A stretch of 64,000 nt of DNA from Zantedeschia hybrid cultivar. Lineage: Eukaryota; Streptophyta; Magnoliopsida; Alismatales; Araceae. The notes below the pieces were generated by a model. That model was not told the origin of the DNA. It saw only the letters and a program-made list of their open reading frames with translations, and did no database searches. A program made the position numbers and the translations under genes. The stretch is taken from positions 45,629,587 through 45,693,586 of the forward strand of contig JARZZO010000011.1 of the NCBI GenBank assembly GCA_030544215.1, given 5' to 3'. Numbering within the stretch: the stretch's first letter is position 1; each line of letters begins with the position of its first letter. Positions 41,598 to 53,596 of this stretch are shown here, in pieces.

Positions 41598-41660
41598 GTT
41601 TTACGACATGAAATAGGTCATATCAAAGAGGAAGATGAAAAATTGAATGCTTCTTTGTAA
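41598..41660 (+). CDS. exon of an unrecognised host gene, possibly terminal
   Basis: Acceptor TGTTCTCCAG, then phase-0 VLRHEIGHIKEEDEKLNASL and TAA. An alternative is splicing at TCTTT|GTAAAC two bases before the stop, which would extend the protein downstream. The charged HIKEEDEKL stretch suggests a coiled-coil start. It is 264 bp below the previous donor, a normal plant intron length. Confidence 0.5.
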   Translation, partial: VLRHEIGHIKEEDEKLNASL

Positions 41661-43525
41661 ACAAGACTTTTGTGAATCTCAACTGCGGTGCAGTGACAAA
41701 AGAATGCCGTCTACCACTCAATGACTGTAAGAATCTTTGGTTAAGATGAGAAGCAAACTTTTTGGTGTACTTGTTTCTTTATTTCATGCAGCAAGTACTT
41801 TCTTGTTTAATAATCTCTAAAAGAAAGTAAGTTCCAGATTCAATTTATATTATTCCCTTTTTTTCAAGCCCTTGCTCTGTTTATCATTTTTTGGGTTATT
41901 GCAGAGTGGTAGCAGATGTGCCAATGCTTATGAAAACAATCAAATCATGTCATGTTGCTTCTGCAGGGAAGTTTGTCATTTTGGACTTATGTGCACAATT
42001 TAGTTTTCACCTTCATTGAACAGCACTTACTTTTGGATGAACCTTGATATATCTAAAATACCCCTATCCCTTTTCTTTGAAAGTGAAATTACCCCTATCC
42101 CATTTAAATTTCAAAAGTCTTCTGAGTACATTATTTTGATGAAAGCTGGTACTTTGATTTTCAGGTGTGGTGCCTTTGAATTAAATTTCCATAAAAATAA
42201 AGGTAAAATAAGCAAAGGGAAATGGGATGAAAACATGAACAAAGGGAAAATTGGATGAAAATATGTTAAGGTTAAAATGAATAGCATTAGCACTGATTTA
42301 TTGTGCTAATTTATGTGAAATTGCCTCAAAGAAATATCATATTTCTAAAACACCTTCAAAATCATCATATTCACTGTCACTAATTATAGTACTTAGACAT
42401 AAGTTAGTCAACATTATATCTAGGTGCTAAATTTGAATTTTCTTTTGTAAAAGATGTGATCTTTAGGAAGATTTTTAACTATGAAAGATCACCATATACA
42501 TGACTCTTTTTGTTATGCCCTGTTAAAGAATTACCTGAAAATTTAGATTAAAAATTAGGATACATTTAAATTTAATGTAGGAATTTAGTTGGATATGTTA
42601 TTAATAAGGAAGGTTGTAGATTTCAATTAGGAAAGAATTAGTTATTTGGTCGGGTGGCTAATTAATGCAGTTTGTTAGGCGTGGCTGAGCTGACGGATTT
42701 GGTAGGTGGGATCGGATTGGGTGAGACACAACAACCATTGGTGGTGTGGTTAGTTAGAGAAGTCAATAGTGAGTGTAGTGGAGAAGTAGAATTACTTGGC
42801 TTAGATTAAATTAAGTTTTAGTATGGATTTGGAATCCGATCTTAGCGGAAAATTAGAAAATATATGCTGAAGTTTTAAGCGTGAGGGTTATAAATAGACC
42901 CTTAAGGTCATTAGAACTTACTTTTGGTTGCACATTTCCTTGGGAGTAGGCTGCTGCATCTGTGGGGCAAGAAAGTAAGAAGGAGAGCGTAGAGTTCTTG
43001 GTGTTCTTGTGTTTGAGGTAGGTGGATTTATCTGAACAAGTTTAATTTGTATAATATCTTAAGTTACTTTGATGGTTTCAAAAATGTTCTATGAGATATT
43101 TTTATTTTTGGTGTAAGTTGTTCGAATATGATCTGTTCTTCTACAATTCTCTTTGACTTGAAGTTTAGATTTGAGTAATTGATTCGATTCAAACCTGAAA
43201 TGACCCTTATTAGCTTGCTATTGATTATTGATATGGAATTTTTTAATATTTGATCTGTTTGAATTTTGTTTGGTTTCCTAGCTCTGTCAATAATTCAGAT
43301 ATGTTCATCTTATCATCTGTGTATGATCGTGTTCTTCTGATTTTAAGAAGTTGATCTATCATTTCTGCTCAGTGTTGTACCTTCTTGGAATTTTAATATG
43401 TTCACCAAACATTGGTAGTTTCGTTCAGTTTTTTGGATTCATTGTTCAATTAGATTTTTATGAGTTCTATGCTACTTTTGAGATAAGTTCTACTACAGAT
43501 ATTGCCATTGCATTTGTATGTAATT
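41661..43525. other. no clear gene; AT-rich, possibly introns of the exons above
   Basis: A possible acceptor GGGTTATTGCAG at about 41904 opens onto a short frame, but no consistent exon chain was found. Confidence 0.4.
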
Positions 43526-43790
43526 AGAGGCCTTGCATGCAGAAATGCATGTGGGTTGGTGCTTTGACCAGAGGCCTTGCATGCAGAAATGCACGTGGCT
43601 TAGTGCTTCGACCAGAGGCCTTACGTACATAAATGCATGTGGCTTAGTGCTTTGATTAGAGGCCTTGCGCACATAAATGCATGTGGTTTGGTTCTTTGAC
43701 CAGAGGTCTTGCATGCAGAAATTCGTGCGACTTGGTGCTCTGATCAGAGGCCTTGTGCACAGAAGTACATGCGGCTTGGTGCTTTGAAGA
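43526..43790. repeat. 44-bp minisatellite
   Basis: Units starting AGAGGYCTT at 43526, 43570, 43614, 43658, 43702 and 43746, exactly 44 bp apart. Each contains GCATGCAGAAATGCATGTGG-like sequence; the palindromic core TGCATGCA varies between units. A degenerate unit may follow at about 43810. Confidence 0.92.
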
Positions 43791-44132
43791 TCTGTGGGTA
43801 ATAGGTTAAAATCTCATAATCCTTGTGTGCTAAGGTACATGTGGCTTAAAATTCTAAGGTGGGACTAGAGACTCCCCAGTTCTGCGCATGAGCTAAGACC
43901 ATAACATTGTATTGTCTAAGTGATTGGTATATGTGTGGTTAGTAGGATTTGATATGAAAGAAATGGGCACGTAAAGTATGGAATTCTGCGAAATTCTGTT
44001 ATAAGAGATGTTTGATATGTTTGATTTGAGCACAGAAATTCTGCGTCTTAAAATTTTGTTTGTTAATAATCCGGGAGGATTGTTTGAGCCATCTATTTTG
44101 TATAAGATTCATGACTGATTTAGTTCAGTTTG

Positions 44133-44584
44133 TGATGCGGGACAACAAGGGGAAAATGGAGGAAGGGGCTCGGAGGTCAGGGAAGAAGAAGACGACTGGG
44201 GTAGAAGATGCGACAAAGAGGGGAAGAAGAGGGGGGCTGGGGAAAAAGAAAGGTCAGGGCATCCCACCCTGTTCACACCAGGCCCCCTCTTGGTTTCCTC
44301 CAAGACGCACAGTGGTAGCACGCTCTTTGTTTCTTTCAGAAATTTTCCTCATTCTAATCATCATCACCTTAAAAGGGGATACAAGTCTATTTAAAGACTT
44401 CCAAAAAAGAAACCTTAGCAACCCAAGCACTAAAAGACCAAAATACTCCCTTATTCAAAATAAAAAGACTAAAACAGAGCTAAATCTAAAAAAAAGAAAA
44501 ATATATCAATTGGACCTTTAATGGGCCAAACAAAATACAAAATGATCTTTTGGTTCTGTTTTTGCAGTTCTTGGATTCCCATCA
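44133..44584 (-). repeat. 3' LTR of the gypsy-type element
   Basis: Aligned over its full length with 46381-46833, with scattered differences (very roughly one in ten bases by eye). In element orientation it runs TGATGGGAATCC...TTGTCCCGCATCA. Confidence 0.85.
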
Positions 44585-44780
44585 TTCTCCAATTGCTTGA
44601 GAAAACTCGTCCTCGAGTTTTGAAGTGAGTCAATATCTATGGAGAAATGATGGTAGCATACTCAGGAAATAACACAGACGGCTCATGAATCATCATGCGT
44701 AGGAATGCTCCAACTTGAGGAGGAAAGTGTGTCCCAGTGTCACTCCATATGTGGTCAAAATCTTGCAGACAGATGACATC

Positions 44781-45479
44781 TCAAATGACCTTCGGCTGAT
44801 CGACCACATCTCCAATTAGCTTTCCTATCTTCGGCGCATTCCCTTTAGTGAGAAAGACGTCATTATCTACTACAGATATCACTGAATCAACCTCCCCCAA
44901 ATATGCATCTTCTGGTGCCGGATCGGCTACATAATGTACCTCTTTCATTTGATTGTCATGCTCCTCGATCATCGTTGGGTCAGCCCCGTAGACAACAACA
45001 TCCTTTGGCTTGATCAACATGGCACAAAAGCTCTGAATATTACCCTTCAACTGGTCCCAATCGTGCTTCCGATCATTCTTGAAGTTATTCCAATCATTCT
45101 CTAAGTTACCCCATCCAAGATCTTTGGACATCCCCCAATGTTTGCTCGAGTAGGAGTAGCCATCGCCTCGGGAAGCATGGGTAGTGGCACGCAAAACGAT
45201 GCAAGTCGGGACAAATGTGTACTGAAACTGGATGGGCCTCGTTGAGACGAGACTAACGCCGTTGACTACGCTCAAATCGGAGTCTAGGACGACTTCGAAC
45301 GGCGAGTACAAATGTCCTCGTAAAGCGTACAAGTGCGGCATACAAAATGATGCACCATTGGCCGAAGAAGTGTTGGACGAGGTCTGCCTTGCTGCAAAGA
45401 TGTCAACTGTATGATCGGCGTGCGAAACGGAGCACGAATGAGGACTTTGATATGCGTGCAGAAACGACGCAGAAAACAA
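44781..45479 (-). CDS. ORF of unknown function in a non-autonomous LTR element
   Basis: An open frame of 232 codons on the element's own sense strand. The frame opens at a non-ATG codon; the first ATG gives MPHLYALRGHLYSPFEVVLD. Features are a Trp/Asn/Lys-rich stretch (LGWGNLENDWNNFKNDRKHD at about 45050-45110), VVVYGADPTMIEEHDNQMK, and an acidic C-terminus APEDAYLGEVDSVISVVDND and PKIGKLIGDVVDQPKVI. After one TGA the same frame stays open for about 47 more codons (DVICLQDFDHIWSDTG...). No retroviral enzyme motif is seen. It may be a remnant of a gag-pol spacer or a captured gene; I do not recognise it. Confidence 0.5.
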   Translation of the reverse strand: MFSASFLHAYQSPHSCSVSHADHTVDIFAARQTSSNTSSANGASFCMPHLYALRGHLYSPFEVVLDSDLSVVNGVSLVSTRPIQFQYTFVPTCIVLRATTHASRGDGYSYSSKHWGMSKDLGWGNLENDWNNFKNDRKHDWDQLKGNIQSFCAMLIKPKDVVVYGADPTMIEEHDNQMKEVHYVADPAPEDAYLGEVDSVISVVDNDVFLTKGNAPKIGKLIGDVVDQPKVI

Positions 45480-45599
45480 GGCAAGTCAGAGACACAACGT
45501 GCTGGATTTGGGTCGGCCTCATCGAGGCGAATTCAATGGAGAGAACGATGCGAGAAGCGGAGCCCAGACGAGTTTGGAGCGAGGGCGGTGCGCTAACGG

Positions 45600-46380
45600 C
45601 TCCAGTTGCACCACCATGGTGCACTGTAGCAGAGTTGGAATATGGTTTAGACCTTAGTGCAGATGGCTTAGACCAGTCCTGAACCCTGACTGGACCAGGG
45701 ACTAGACCAGGTGGCTTAGACCACCTTTACTGCTGGCTCGAACCAAGTGCGGGCCTGGGCTCGAACCAGATAGCAATGGGCTCGGGCCACTTGAGCTGAA
45801 CTGATGGTTCGAACTAGTTGGGGTTTGGGGTTGGACCAAGACTAGGTCAAACCTGGTTGACTTGGTTAGACTAAAGGGGTCGTGTGGCTCGTGCCCTTCT
45901 TCTTCCTCTCCCCTAACCCTAACAGAAAGGAAGAGTAGGAGGGGAGGATGTGGCGGCGGTAGTACCAATAGGTGGGAGGGGCAGCGACGGTGGCCCTGAC
46001 GGGGGCCGGCGACGGTGACGGTGGATCGGATGGGCGGCATTGACGGCGCGTTCTAGTGACGGCAGCGGCAACGCCCGGTGCACTGGCCCTCCTCACTGCC
46101 TTTTTCTTCTCCTTCTTCTACTCTTCTTTCCAGAGAAGTCGGGAGAGGGAGAGGACGACAGGGCCAGCACTGATGACGGTGGTGCCGGCGGGCACCGACG
46201 ACGGCGGCAATGTTGTTGGAGGCCCGAGCTTTACCCTCCCTCCTCTTCATCTACTTTTGTCTTCTTCCTTTTATGTTGTGAACCAAATCGAAGTGGAGAG
46301 GGAGGAAAGGGGAAGGAGATGACAGCTTCTCATAGGATTTGGGTCATGAGAATGACCCAATATCGGCTCTGATACCAAAC
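45600..46380 (-). other. leader region of the gypsy-type element, GC-rich
   Basis: Between the PBS at 46364-46380 and the ORF lies a GC-rich, simple-sequence stretch. It includes repeated GGCTTAGACCA/GGCTCGAACCA modules at 45640-45860 and CGGCGG/CTTCTTC-rich sequence at 45890-46330. Overlapping ORFs on both strands are low-complexity and not supported as genes. Confidence 0.45.
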
Positions 46381-46833
46381 TGATGTGGGACAATAAGGGA
46401 AAAATGGAGGAAGGTGCTCTGAGGCCAGGGAAGAAGAAGAAGATTGGGGTAGAAGACGTGAGGAAGAGGGGAAGAAGAGGGGGGTTGGGGATGAAAAGGT
46501 TAGTGCATCCCACCCTGTTCACACCAGGCCCCCTCTCGGGTTCCTCCAAGATCACAGTGGCAGTACGACTCTTTGCCTCTTTCAGAAATTTTCCTCATTC
46601 TCGTCATCGTCACCCCAAAAGAGGATACAAGTCTATTTAAAGACTTCAAAAAAAAGAAACCCTAATAACCCAAACATTAAAAGATCAAAATGCCCCCTTA
46701 TTCAAAATAAAAAGACTAAAACAAAGCTAAATCTTAAAAAAAAAGAAAAATACATCTATTGGGTCTCTAATGGACCAAACAAAATACAAAATGGACCTTT
46801 GGTTCTGATTCTGCAGTTCTTGGATTCCCATTA
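46381..46833 (-). repeat. 5' LTR of the gypsy-type element
   Basis: In + coordinates it starts TGATGTGGGACAA and ends GGATTCCCATTA. The primer binding site abuts its low-coordinate end, fixing the element's direction. Confidence 0.85.
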
Positions 46834-47189
46834 GTTTGATTTTGTTCAGTTACATCAGAAATGTTTTTGTTTAATTGTTACTTCAATTTAATATGTCAAT
46901 TTAGTTACTCCATACAGATCAATAGATATCTCAGTTCAATTTGTAATTTCAGTTCGTGTGGAGTTTCGGTTCAAATTGATATAAATCTAGTTGATGTAGT
47001 TGGTAATATTTCAATCAGAATAAATCAACTTATGTTTCTAGTTTATTCTGTACATATACTGTGATTTGACACGTTTGAATCCAATAGTTATCTTGACAAA
47101 TTGGATGTGTAAGAGTTTCACAGTTCAGTGATTTCGTGTGATCAAGTTGTTGCCTCTGATTAGGCTTGAAAACACAACTAATGGATGTG

Positions 47190-48110
47190 CTTTTTTCAGA
47201 TAATTGATATAGACTCATTTACTTAATCGGAATCAATATCAGTTCAGTTAATCGATTAAAGCCTCGTTTTGCTAATCGACCTCATTTTGTTTTATAAATC
47301 GATTAAGCTTCGTTCAGTAAGTTCGATTACCCTTTTAAGCAGTTAATCGATTTTAACATCTTTCAACTAATCGATTTGTTCTCAACTCTTGATAGATTGA
47401 GCTTTGTTCTGTTATCCGATTAGTCTTTTGCTCAAGTAATAGATTATTTCTTACGTCGTAATTGAATATGACTTAGTTACTGTTCCTTGAGTTATTCAAT
47501 TATTCTTTTAGTTTGTTATCGATTAAGTCGATACTCAATAATCAATCTGTCTCGGACCTAGTTAATCAATGATTCCTTTGAACCAATAATCGATTGCCAA
47601 GTATTCATTCATCGATCTGTCTGACAATTTGTTAATCGTTCAAACTTTGAATTGTGAATCGATTATGTATCAGATTATCATTGCGATTGTTGATATTTCT
47701 ATAATCGATTATCTTTGTTCCTGTAATCGATTATCTTTGTTCTGATAACTGATTAACATATGATTTTATAATCGATTTCTGATGATATTTCTAATCGATT
47801 ATGGATTCAATTAACTCCGATTCATATTGCAATTAATCTCATGAATTATAACTTATTTAACTCTTGTTCTGAGATCGATTATGGATTATTTAGCTGCGAT
47901 TATACTCTATTTACAACACCGATTATGAATTATTCTGACAATCGATTATGTTCTGCTAAGAGATCAATTATGAGACTATTTGAATTCGGATAAGCTCATC
48001 TTTCGAATTTGATTATCTGACTTAAGATAATCAATTAGAATATGATTTGTTGTGATTTATCTCTCAGATAATAATATCTTCTAGCTAGAATCGATTGTGT
48101 TCCAATCTTT
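47190..48110. repeat. region dense in ATCGATTA / TAATCGAT words
   Basis: Dozens of exact or one-off copies of AATCGATTA in AT-rich surroundings with no fixed period (for example TAATCGATTATCTTTGTTC twice at about 47702-47740). A comparable region lies at 60500-61150. In the second case the context is LTR-like, so this may be a decayed LTR of the same family. No ORF. Confidence 0.6.
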
Positions 48111-51100
48111 GATAGATTGAATATCTGACTATTTGTTCATCTAAATATTTGACTATTTGACTTGTTGGCTATATTTAGTTATGAATTTTCTTCCAGATAG
48201 ATATATGATTATTTTAGTTCTTTATTCAGAATCATATTATTTGCTATTTCAAATACTATATATTTAATTTGGTAGGGTGTTGAAGGCTACTAAGTTGTAC
48301 TCATTAAAAATTACTTATATTTTTAGACTGTGAGACTGAAAGAGTTTGAGCTATAACAGGACTTGGGGTATTTTGTGGACTTGCTTGCTGTGGAGTTCAG
48401 ATGGATATTTTGATAATTCAGTTTTCTGATTTGATTTGCTTAGGGATATGTATAGACTTTCTGCTGAAGAGAACTCTAATGTACTTTTTGGTTTAGCTTG
48501 AGTGGATTTTGGTTTGTAAATAAAATTTGGCTCTGTAATAATATGATGACTTTGTCCATATTAACATGATGGATGTTTTGGCATGGGCACTTGTAACTTA
48601 GTTTGTGGCACTATAATATTTGAATTGGACTTTGTTTTTTGTTGGGTGGTTCCCACCGTCACATGCTGCTAGCATCATAGTAAGTTTGCGACCTAAAATA
48701 ATGTTTGGGGGTGTGGCACTTTTGATCATTTTCAGAAGGCTCCTAAAGAATTCGTTATTTGATCCCTGAGTTCAAATTCATAAAAGTGAGTAATATTGGA
48801 TGAATTGAGCTTAAGCTTGATTCTAGAAGAATGAGCTTGAGCCAACTTTAAGCTGGATATTTATTGGTCAATTTGGACTTCAATTTTGCCATGTTTAGCA
48901 TATATATTTTGGCATTTTTTTATTTCATTATTGCTTCTAAATGGCTGAAACTTTTTGTACTTTTAAGTCAGTTCATGGTTATATTAATTAGAGTAACATT
49001 TAAGAACCTTTAGTCAAAGCACGTACAATATGTAGCTTGCAATACAACTAATGCTTGTTTGTCTTAGTTGATTCGCTGCTTAATATGCTAGTAAGTGTAA
49101 TGATTTGTCCCTCTACATATTATTTGTGACTATTAAATTTGGGAACAGAATTCATTTGTGAACCTTTTTGTTTCATCTATGTTTTGAATTGTTTTCTCCC
49201 ATCAAGTGCCAATTTTTTTATTAAGTTTATCAGGAATTCATACCCCTTTGAGCTTTAATAAAATTAGTAGATGTGAAATCCCTGAAGTGTGTATAGTTCA
49301 GACATCAAAGAAGGAAACTAGTAGCCTTTCGGAAGTATAATGTCAACATGTAGGATTAAAAGGAAAGGGGCAGTTGGGGCAATTTCTTCTTTTTGTTGGC
49401 ACATCATGCCATGCAGTTTTGCTTTTCACCTTTATGTGTTGTACGATGGACTCAAGCTAGTAGTTTCATGATTGGAAAGGGTGTTTCCTTATCATTGACC
49501 CTCGGATTTTGATCTTCATGTATAATTTCAGGTCAATAGAGCACTGGTTTCATTTTACAACCGGATAAGATGAGGTACTAAAAGCTGCTGCGTCTGTTTG
49601 AATTGTTGATGGATCTGGTTTAATTGGATCTAGTTTTAAATTTAATTCTGCTGGTCACTAGTTTTTGGTCTGATTGTCTGGCATTCTTTGACTAGTGAAT
49701 TAGTAACATGTCTGTCTATTGTCATGAGAGACAGCTTTATTGATCATGCCATTCAGAGCAGTTACAGAGTGTTGCAGTGTTCATTGACTTCTAGTTGTAA
49801 AATGTCAAGGTTAATGAATTTCAAAGCCAGATTAAAAGAAAGCCAGGTGCTGTCAATCAACATCTCGTTCAATCCAGTTTATAAGAATTGGTGCGCTCCA
49901 AACATGGAGAAGGATCAACAACCTCAAACATAGTCTGCAAATGTTTGCGAGTTCTTTATTTGTTGGATATCACATGTCTATCTCAATTGTTTGTGCAATT
50001 ATCTTGGATCTCTCAAAGAAATTGTTTGTGCATGATCTTTGATCTTGATGCTGGCTATACTGTAGTTTGTTTACTTGTTAAATTGAGTTTTTTTTTTTTT
50101 TTGGGGGGGGGGGGGGGGGGGGAGGGGGAGGGAGGGGGTCTCAAACTAAGTCATTTCATTCACTCAAAACAGAAAAAACATAAAAGACTACTGAAGATCC
50201 AACCATGTTGGACCATACCTTTACCAGCTCTTGCACGGATGAGATGACGTACGACTCCTCCACAACCAGTGACAAACTAGCACTGTAGAAATGGTACCAA
50301 CGATTGGCTTAGTACATGGGATAACAAATGGACAGGACAAGGTCACCATGAACCCAGGCCAGATGTGAAAGGCGTCTACCTTGATATCAACATGGCTGCC
50401 GGTCTTCTTCGAGTGGTGAGCTTGCAGTGGCATACTATCAATTGGAAATATGTGGGTGAGTGCTAGATACATGAGTTTCCTATAAACCCCATGTTGGACT
50501 CATAAAACTACTACAAAAAAAAATGATACACTTCACCTTCGATGAACTTTATGGCTGGGTCGTGTCAACCTTCTGATCAACAAAGGTATGGTTAGTATAG
50601 TTCTAGATCATTAGAATTGGATGACCGAGGGAGAGATGAAGAGGAGGAACAATAAAGTCTGTGGGAGAAAAGTCACACAGCAAAGGTGGCACTACAAAGA
50701 TCTTTGAGCAGAAGGGCAAGGAATGAACGATGAATCTACACCAATTGGAGGCTGAGTAATAGAAAATCGAAAAAACAAAAAAAACAGTTGATAGAGACGG
50801 GACAAAACTAAAAAAAAGTTTATAGACTCACTTGAAGGGCCCTCCTATGGAGAGAGGGTTTCTCCCAAATAAGGGAGGGGGTGGGGGTTGCACATGGTGA
50901 AGTGAAGGAGCTCAAGAGAGTGAAGTAGGGAACTTGAGAGTGAAGGAGCTCGAGAGAGATGAACCTCTATTTCAGACCCTTGTTTAAACTACTTGTTTGT
51001 TAGTTCTATGTTCTACCATGGTCTAGGGTTTTTGGCTGAGGAATACCAATAAAATTGCTTATCATGCCTTTGGGGTTCATCGGTTGATTCACCTCCCAAG

Positions 51101-51190
51101 GGACACTCTCTCGAGAAATGTCGAACTGTCATCGTGACATGGGGGGCTCCTTATAAGAGGAGTAGCAGCAACCTTCTTGCTTTTCTGTTC
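48111..51190. other. unassigned sequence with homopolymer tracts
   Basis: AT-rich with no convincing gene. A poly(T)-poly(G) tract lies at 50087-50140. The minus strand of 50160-50475 gives a frame with DIKVDAFHIWPGFMVTLSCP, which I cannot assign; it may be a pseudogene fragment. About 50860-50960 repeats GTGAAGGAGCTCGAGAGAG-like words. Confidence 0.4.
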
Positions 51191-51199
51191 TCTCCCAGA

Positions 51200-53460
51200 T
51201 GAAAGCTTTGCATGTCCCCTTCTCCAAAAGTGTTTGCGAGGCAACGCCGTTCTACTTGTTCTTGCTCATTCTTTCGCCTGTGATGGCACGTCGGGTTGCA
51301 AGGGACATGGATTATGTTGGTAAAGTGGAAGAAACCGGTGAACGTTGAAGCCTATGCAAGCCACGACGAGGCTCCTAACAAAGTTTCATGTCGTCTACCA
51401 TATTCCAACCAAGTACACCCTAGTGTTGCCATTGTTTGAAGAGCGAATCTACTTAGGGAGGACGCACTCATTCATCGTGTATGAAGTCATGTTTGAGGCA
51501 GGGTTTAGACTCTCGATGCCCCTCTTCGTGGAGTAGTTGCTGAGCCATCTCTGAGTCACCCCTGTTCAACTGACACCGAATGCCTGGAGGCTAGCTTTGG
51601 GTTTCGTTGTCCTGGTCCAAGACAAGGGGCACCCGAAGCCGACAGTGGAGATGTTCCTATACTTCTATCAACCCAAACGGTGTAACGATAGGGGAAGCCA
51701 TGCGTTCGTACAGTTCGAGGCGCGCAACAAGGGGCCCTATGACCTTTTTATAGGTGATGCTTTCGACGTGGGGGTTCCCATGCTACTTGCTGGGGATGCC
51801 GCCATCGTCAACAACACAAGGGTGGATCCTCCTATTGACATTAGCCTGTAGGTTACCGAGGTGGCCCTACTGTGGGCGAGTTTGTCTGGTCTTCTCCTCC
51901 CCTGTGAGTGCCTCTTTCCTGTTGCTCCCTTTTTGTCTTTGCTTTATAGTTGTGAGCTGGGTATGCTAATCGTGGCTTTCCTTCTTCCTTTATCAACCAT
52001 TGTTGCCTGCCCGGATTGCGTCGGAGGTAGTGGTATTGCTACGGGCGTTACATTCCTTAGAGCTTGATCCAGAGCTTCAAAGGGTTTTGGATGTCTCTAT
52101 CGTTGTTCCTAATCCTTCATCTGACCAGGCGATCAGGAGAAAAGGGCTGAGAGTAGCTCTCGATCAGGGCTCCTGGCTACTCGCCCCGGATATGTACTTA
52201 TTGAACGGACGAACCCATAGCCGACGTAGAGGTGGTACTTCTATTGGGAGGTCCACCAGTTGACAGTCGCCATGCTTACCCCTCCAACATTCTATTGCGA
52301 GCCCGTGGAGAAGAGGGAGGATAATGAGGAGAGTGAGGAGGAGGTGGCAGACTCTGCCCCCTTGTCAAGGTTGAAGAGGGGACCCTATCCTGCGGTCATC
52401 TGGGGGGGAGACGATGACGACGAAGTCCCCCTCACCTAGATGATGGGGGGTTCTACTTGCCCGTAAGCCTGCTCTCCAACGTAGAGTGCGTAAGCTGTTG
52501 AGGTGGCGGAAGATGAAGCCCAAGGGAAAGCTTTTGAGGTATAGGCGGATAGCCGCTCTGACAAAAAGCATACAAGGCTCGTGTAGTGGGGGTGGCGATG
52601 GCGCCGTTAATGATGGTAGCGAGGATGGTCATGAGGGCGCCGACGGAGCCATCAAATGGGGTTCCCTAAAGATCCCCAGCCCACTTCGTTTAAAGCGGGA
52701 GGGAGGAGAGGTGGAGAGCCCTCCTCCCCCAAAGTGCTTGAGACGGGAAGCACATTCCTCAACCTCCCCAGCCGTTCTTGGGAGATGCATGAGATTCCCT
52801 CTTCGTTAGAGGGCTCTCTTCTTTGTTTGGAGGAGCTCGGGGGAAGCGATTCCATGGTCTTCGCCGAAGAAGGTGCCCAGGCTGCTACATCTTTGACCGA
52901 GAAGCTTTTGGCCCTGGGAACCTTTCATGTCACAGGGCTCGCCTTAGAGTCCTTCAGTGGTGGAGGAACACTTGATTTGGGGGTTGAGGCCCTAGAATTC
53001 GACATCTTTGGGCTAGAGCGGCTGAGAGATGCTATTCCAATGATCAAGGTGCTAATTGAGGAGGGGGAGCGAACACAGAACCAGCCAGTGGTGGTGCACA
53101 AGGCCTGTTCCCCGCTCCGACCATAGGCCATATCGTAGTGGCGGTGGTGGCATCTTCGGTCGATGCCTAGGACATTCGGGAGGTTGAGGCTGCCATCTAC
53201 GTAGGCTTGGTGACGAATTTCCAAGCTCGCCGCCAATAGGCAGTCACCAAGGGTAGGCAGACGGTGATGAAAACTTCGCCCGGGCGAGCGTGGTCCAGTT
53301 CTAGGCACTGTAGGGTTCTCGAGGCATCGACGAACTCTGCGGAGGCCCACCCTTCCCCTTCAGAGCCTGATCCGACCGAGGGTGTCTTGAAGGTAGTATT
53401 GCAGGGCATTCTGGAGGATTCTTTGGTCTCCGACGAGTAGGTGGCAATGGAGATTGTGCA
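51200..53460 (+). pseudogene. gypsy-type accessory protein (Transposase_28-like), N-terminal part
   Basis: Reads MARRVARDMDYVGKVEE, then in shifting frames VVYHIPTKYTLVLPLFEERI, VYEVMFEAGFRLSMPLFVE, TPVQLTPNAWRLALGFVVLV and PTVEMFLYFYQPKRC, then SHAFVQFEARNKGPYDLF. This is the pattern of the plant putative gypsy-type transposon domain (Transposase_28). Downstream frames (52486-53126) are Gly/Glu/Pro-rich, with EESE-like acidic stretches and ALGTFHVTGLALESF. Stops occur at 51534, about 51849 and others. The protein's function is unknown. It lies antisense to the gag gene at 55300-57200, as reported for accessory ORFs of some Tat-type elements. Confidence 0.65.
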
Positions 53461-53477
53461 GCAACTGCGACTCCCAG

Positions 53478-53583
53478 GAGGGATAGGAGGGGAGCGCCCA
53501 GGTTCGAACCTAGGTGGGGGAGTTGTTTCTTAATTTCTATGAACTATGCCTTACCACTGCGGTAGGGACCTAAAAAAAAAAAA
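53478..53583 (+). mobile_element. second SINE copy, lacking its 5' end
   Basis: Flanked by CTGCGACTCCCAG (53465-53477) and CTATGACTCCCAG (53584-53596). Contains the B-box GGTTCGAACCT, TTGTTTCTTAATTTCTATGA and CTTACCACTGCGGTAGGGAC with an A-rich tail, matching the copy at 30736-30873. It begins at the GGGATAGGAGGGG part, so the A-box is missing. Confidence 0.88.
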
Positions 53584-53596
53584 CTATGACTCCCAG

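Larger units (their letters stand above)
44133..46833 (-). mobile_element. non-autonomous gypsy-type LTR element with its own ORF
   Basis: LTRs 44133-44584 and 46381-46833 are flanked by the 5-bp duplication GTTTG (44128-44132 and 46834-46838). Orientation is minus. The complement of GGCTCTGATACCAAAC at 46364-46380 is a TGGTATCAGAGCC primer site next to the right-hand LTR, and the complement of CTCGTCCTCGAG near 44607 resembles the stretch close to the 3' end of many plant gypsy elements. The interior is only about 1.8 kb. No gag, protease, RT or integrase was found, but a 232-codon ORF is present. Confidence 0.85.

Noticed and set aside
43526..43790. CRISPR-like array
   Set aside because: Continuous 44-bp units without spacers; a plain minisatellite.
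46040..46372. ORFs in the GC-rich leader of the gypsy-type element
   Set aside because: Simple-sequence composition gives open frames in several registers; no domain pattern.
50160..50475. Minus-strand frame with DIKVDAFHIWPG as a viral or host gene
   Set aside because: Short, isolated and not matching any family I can name; left as unassigned.
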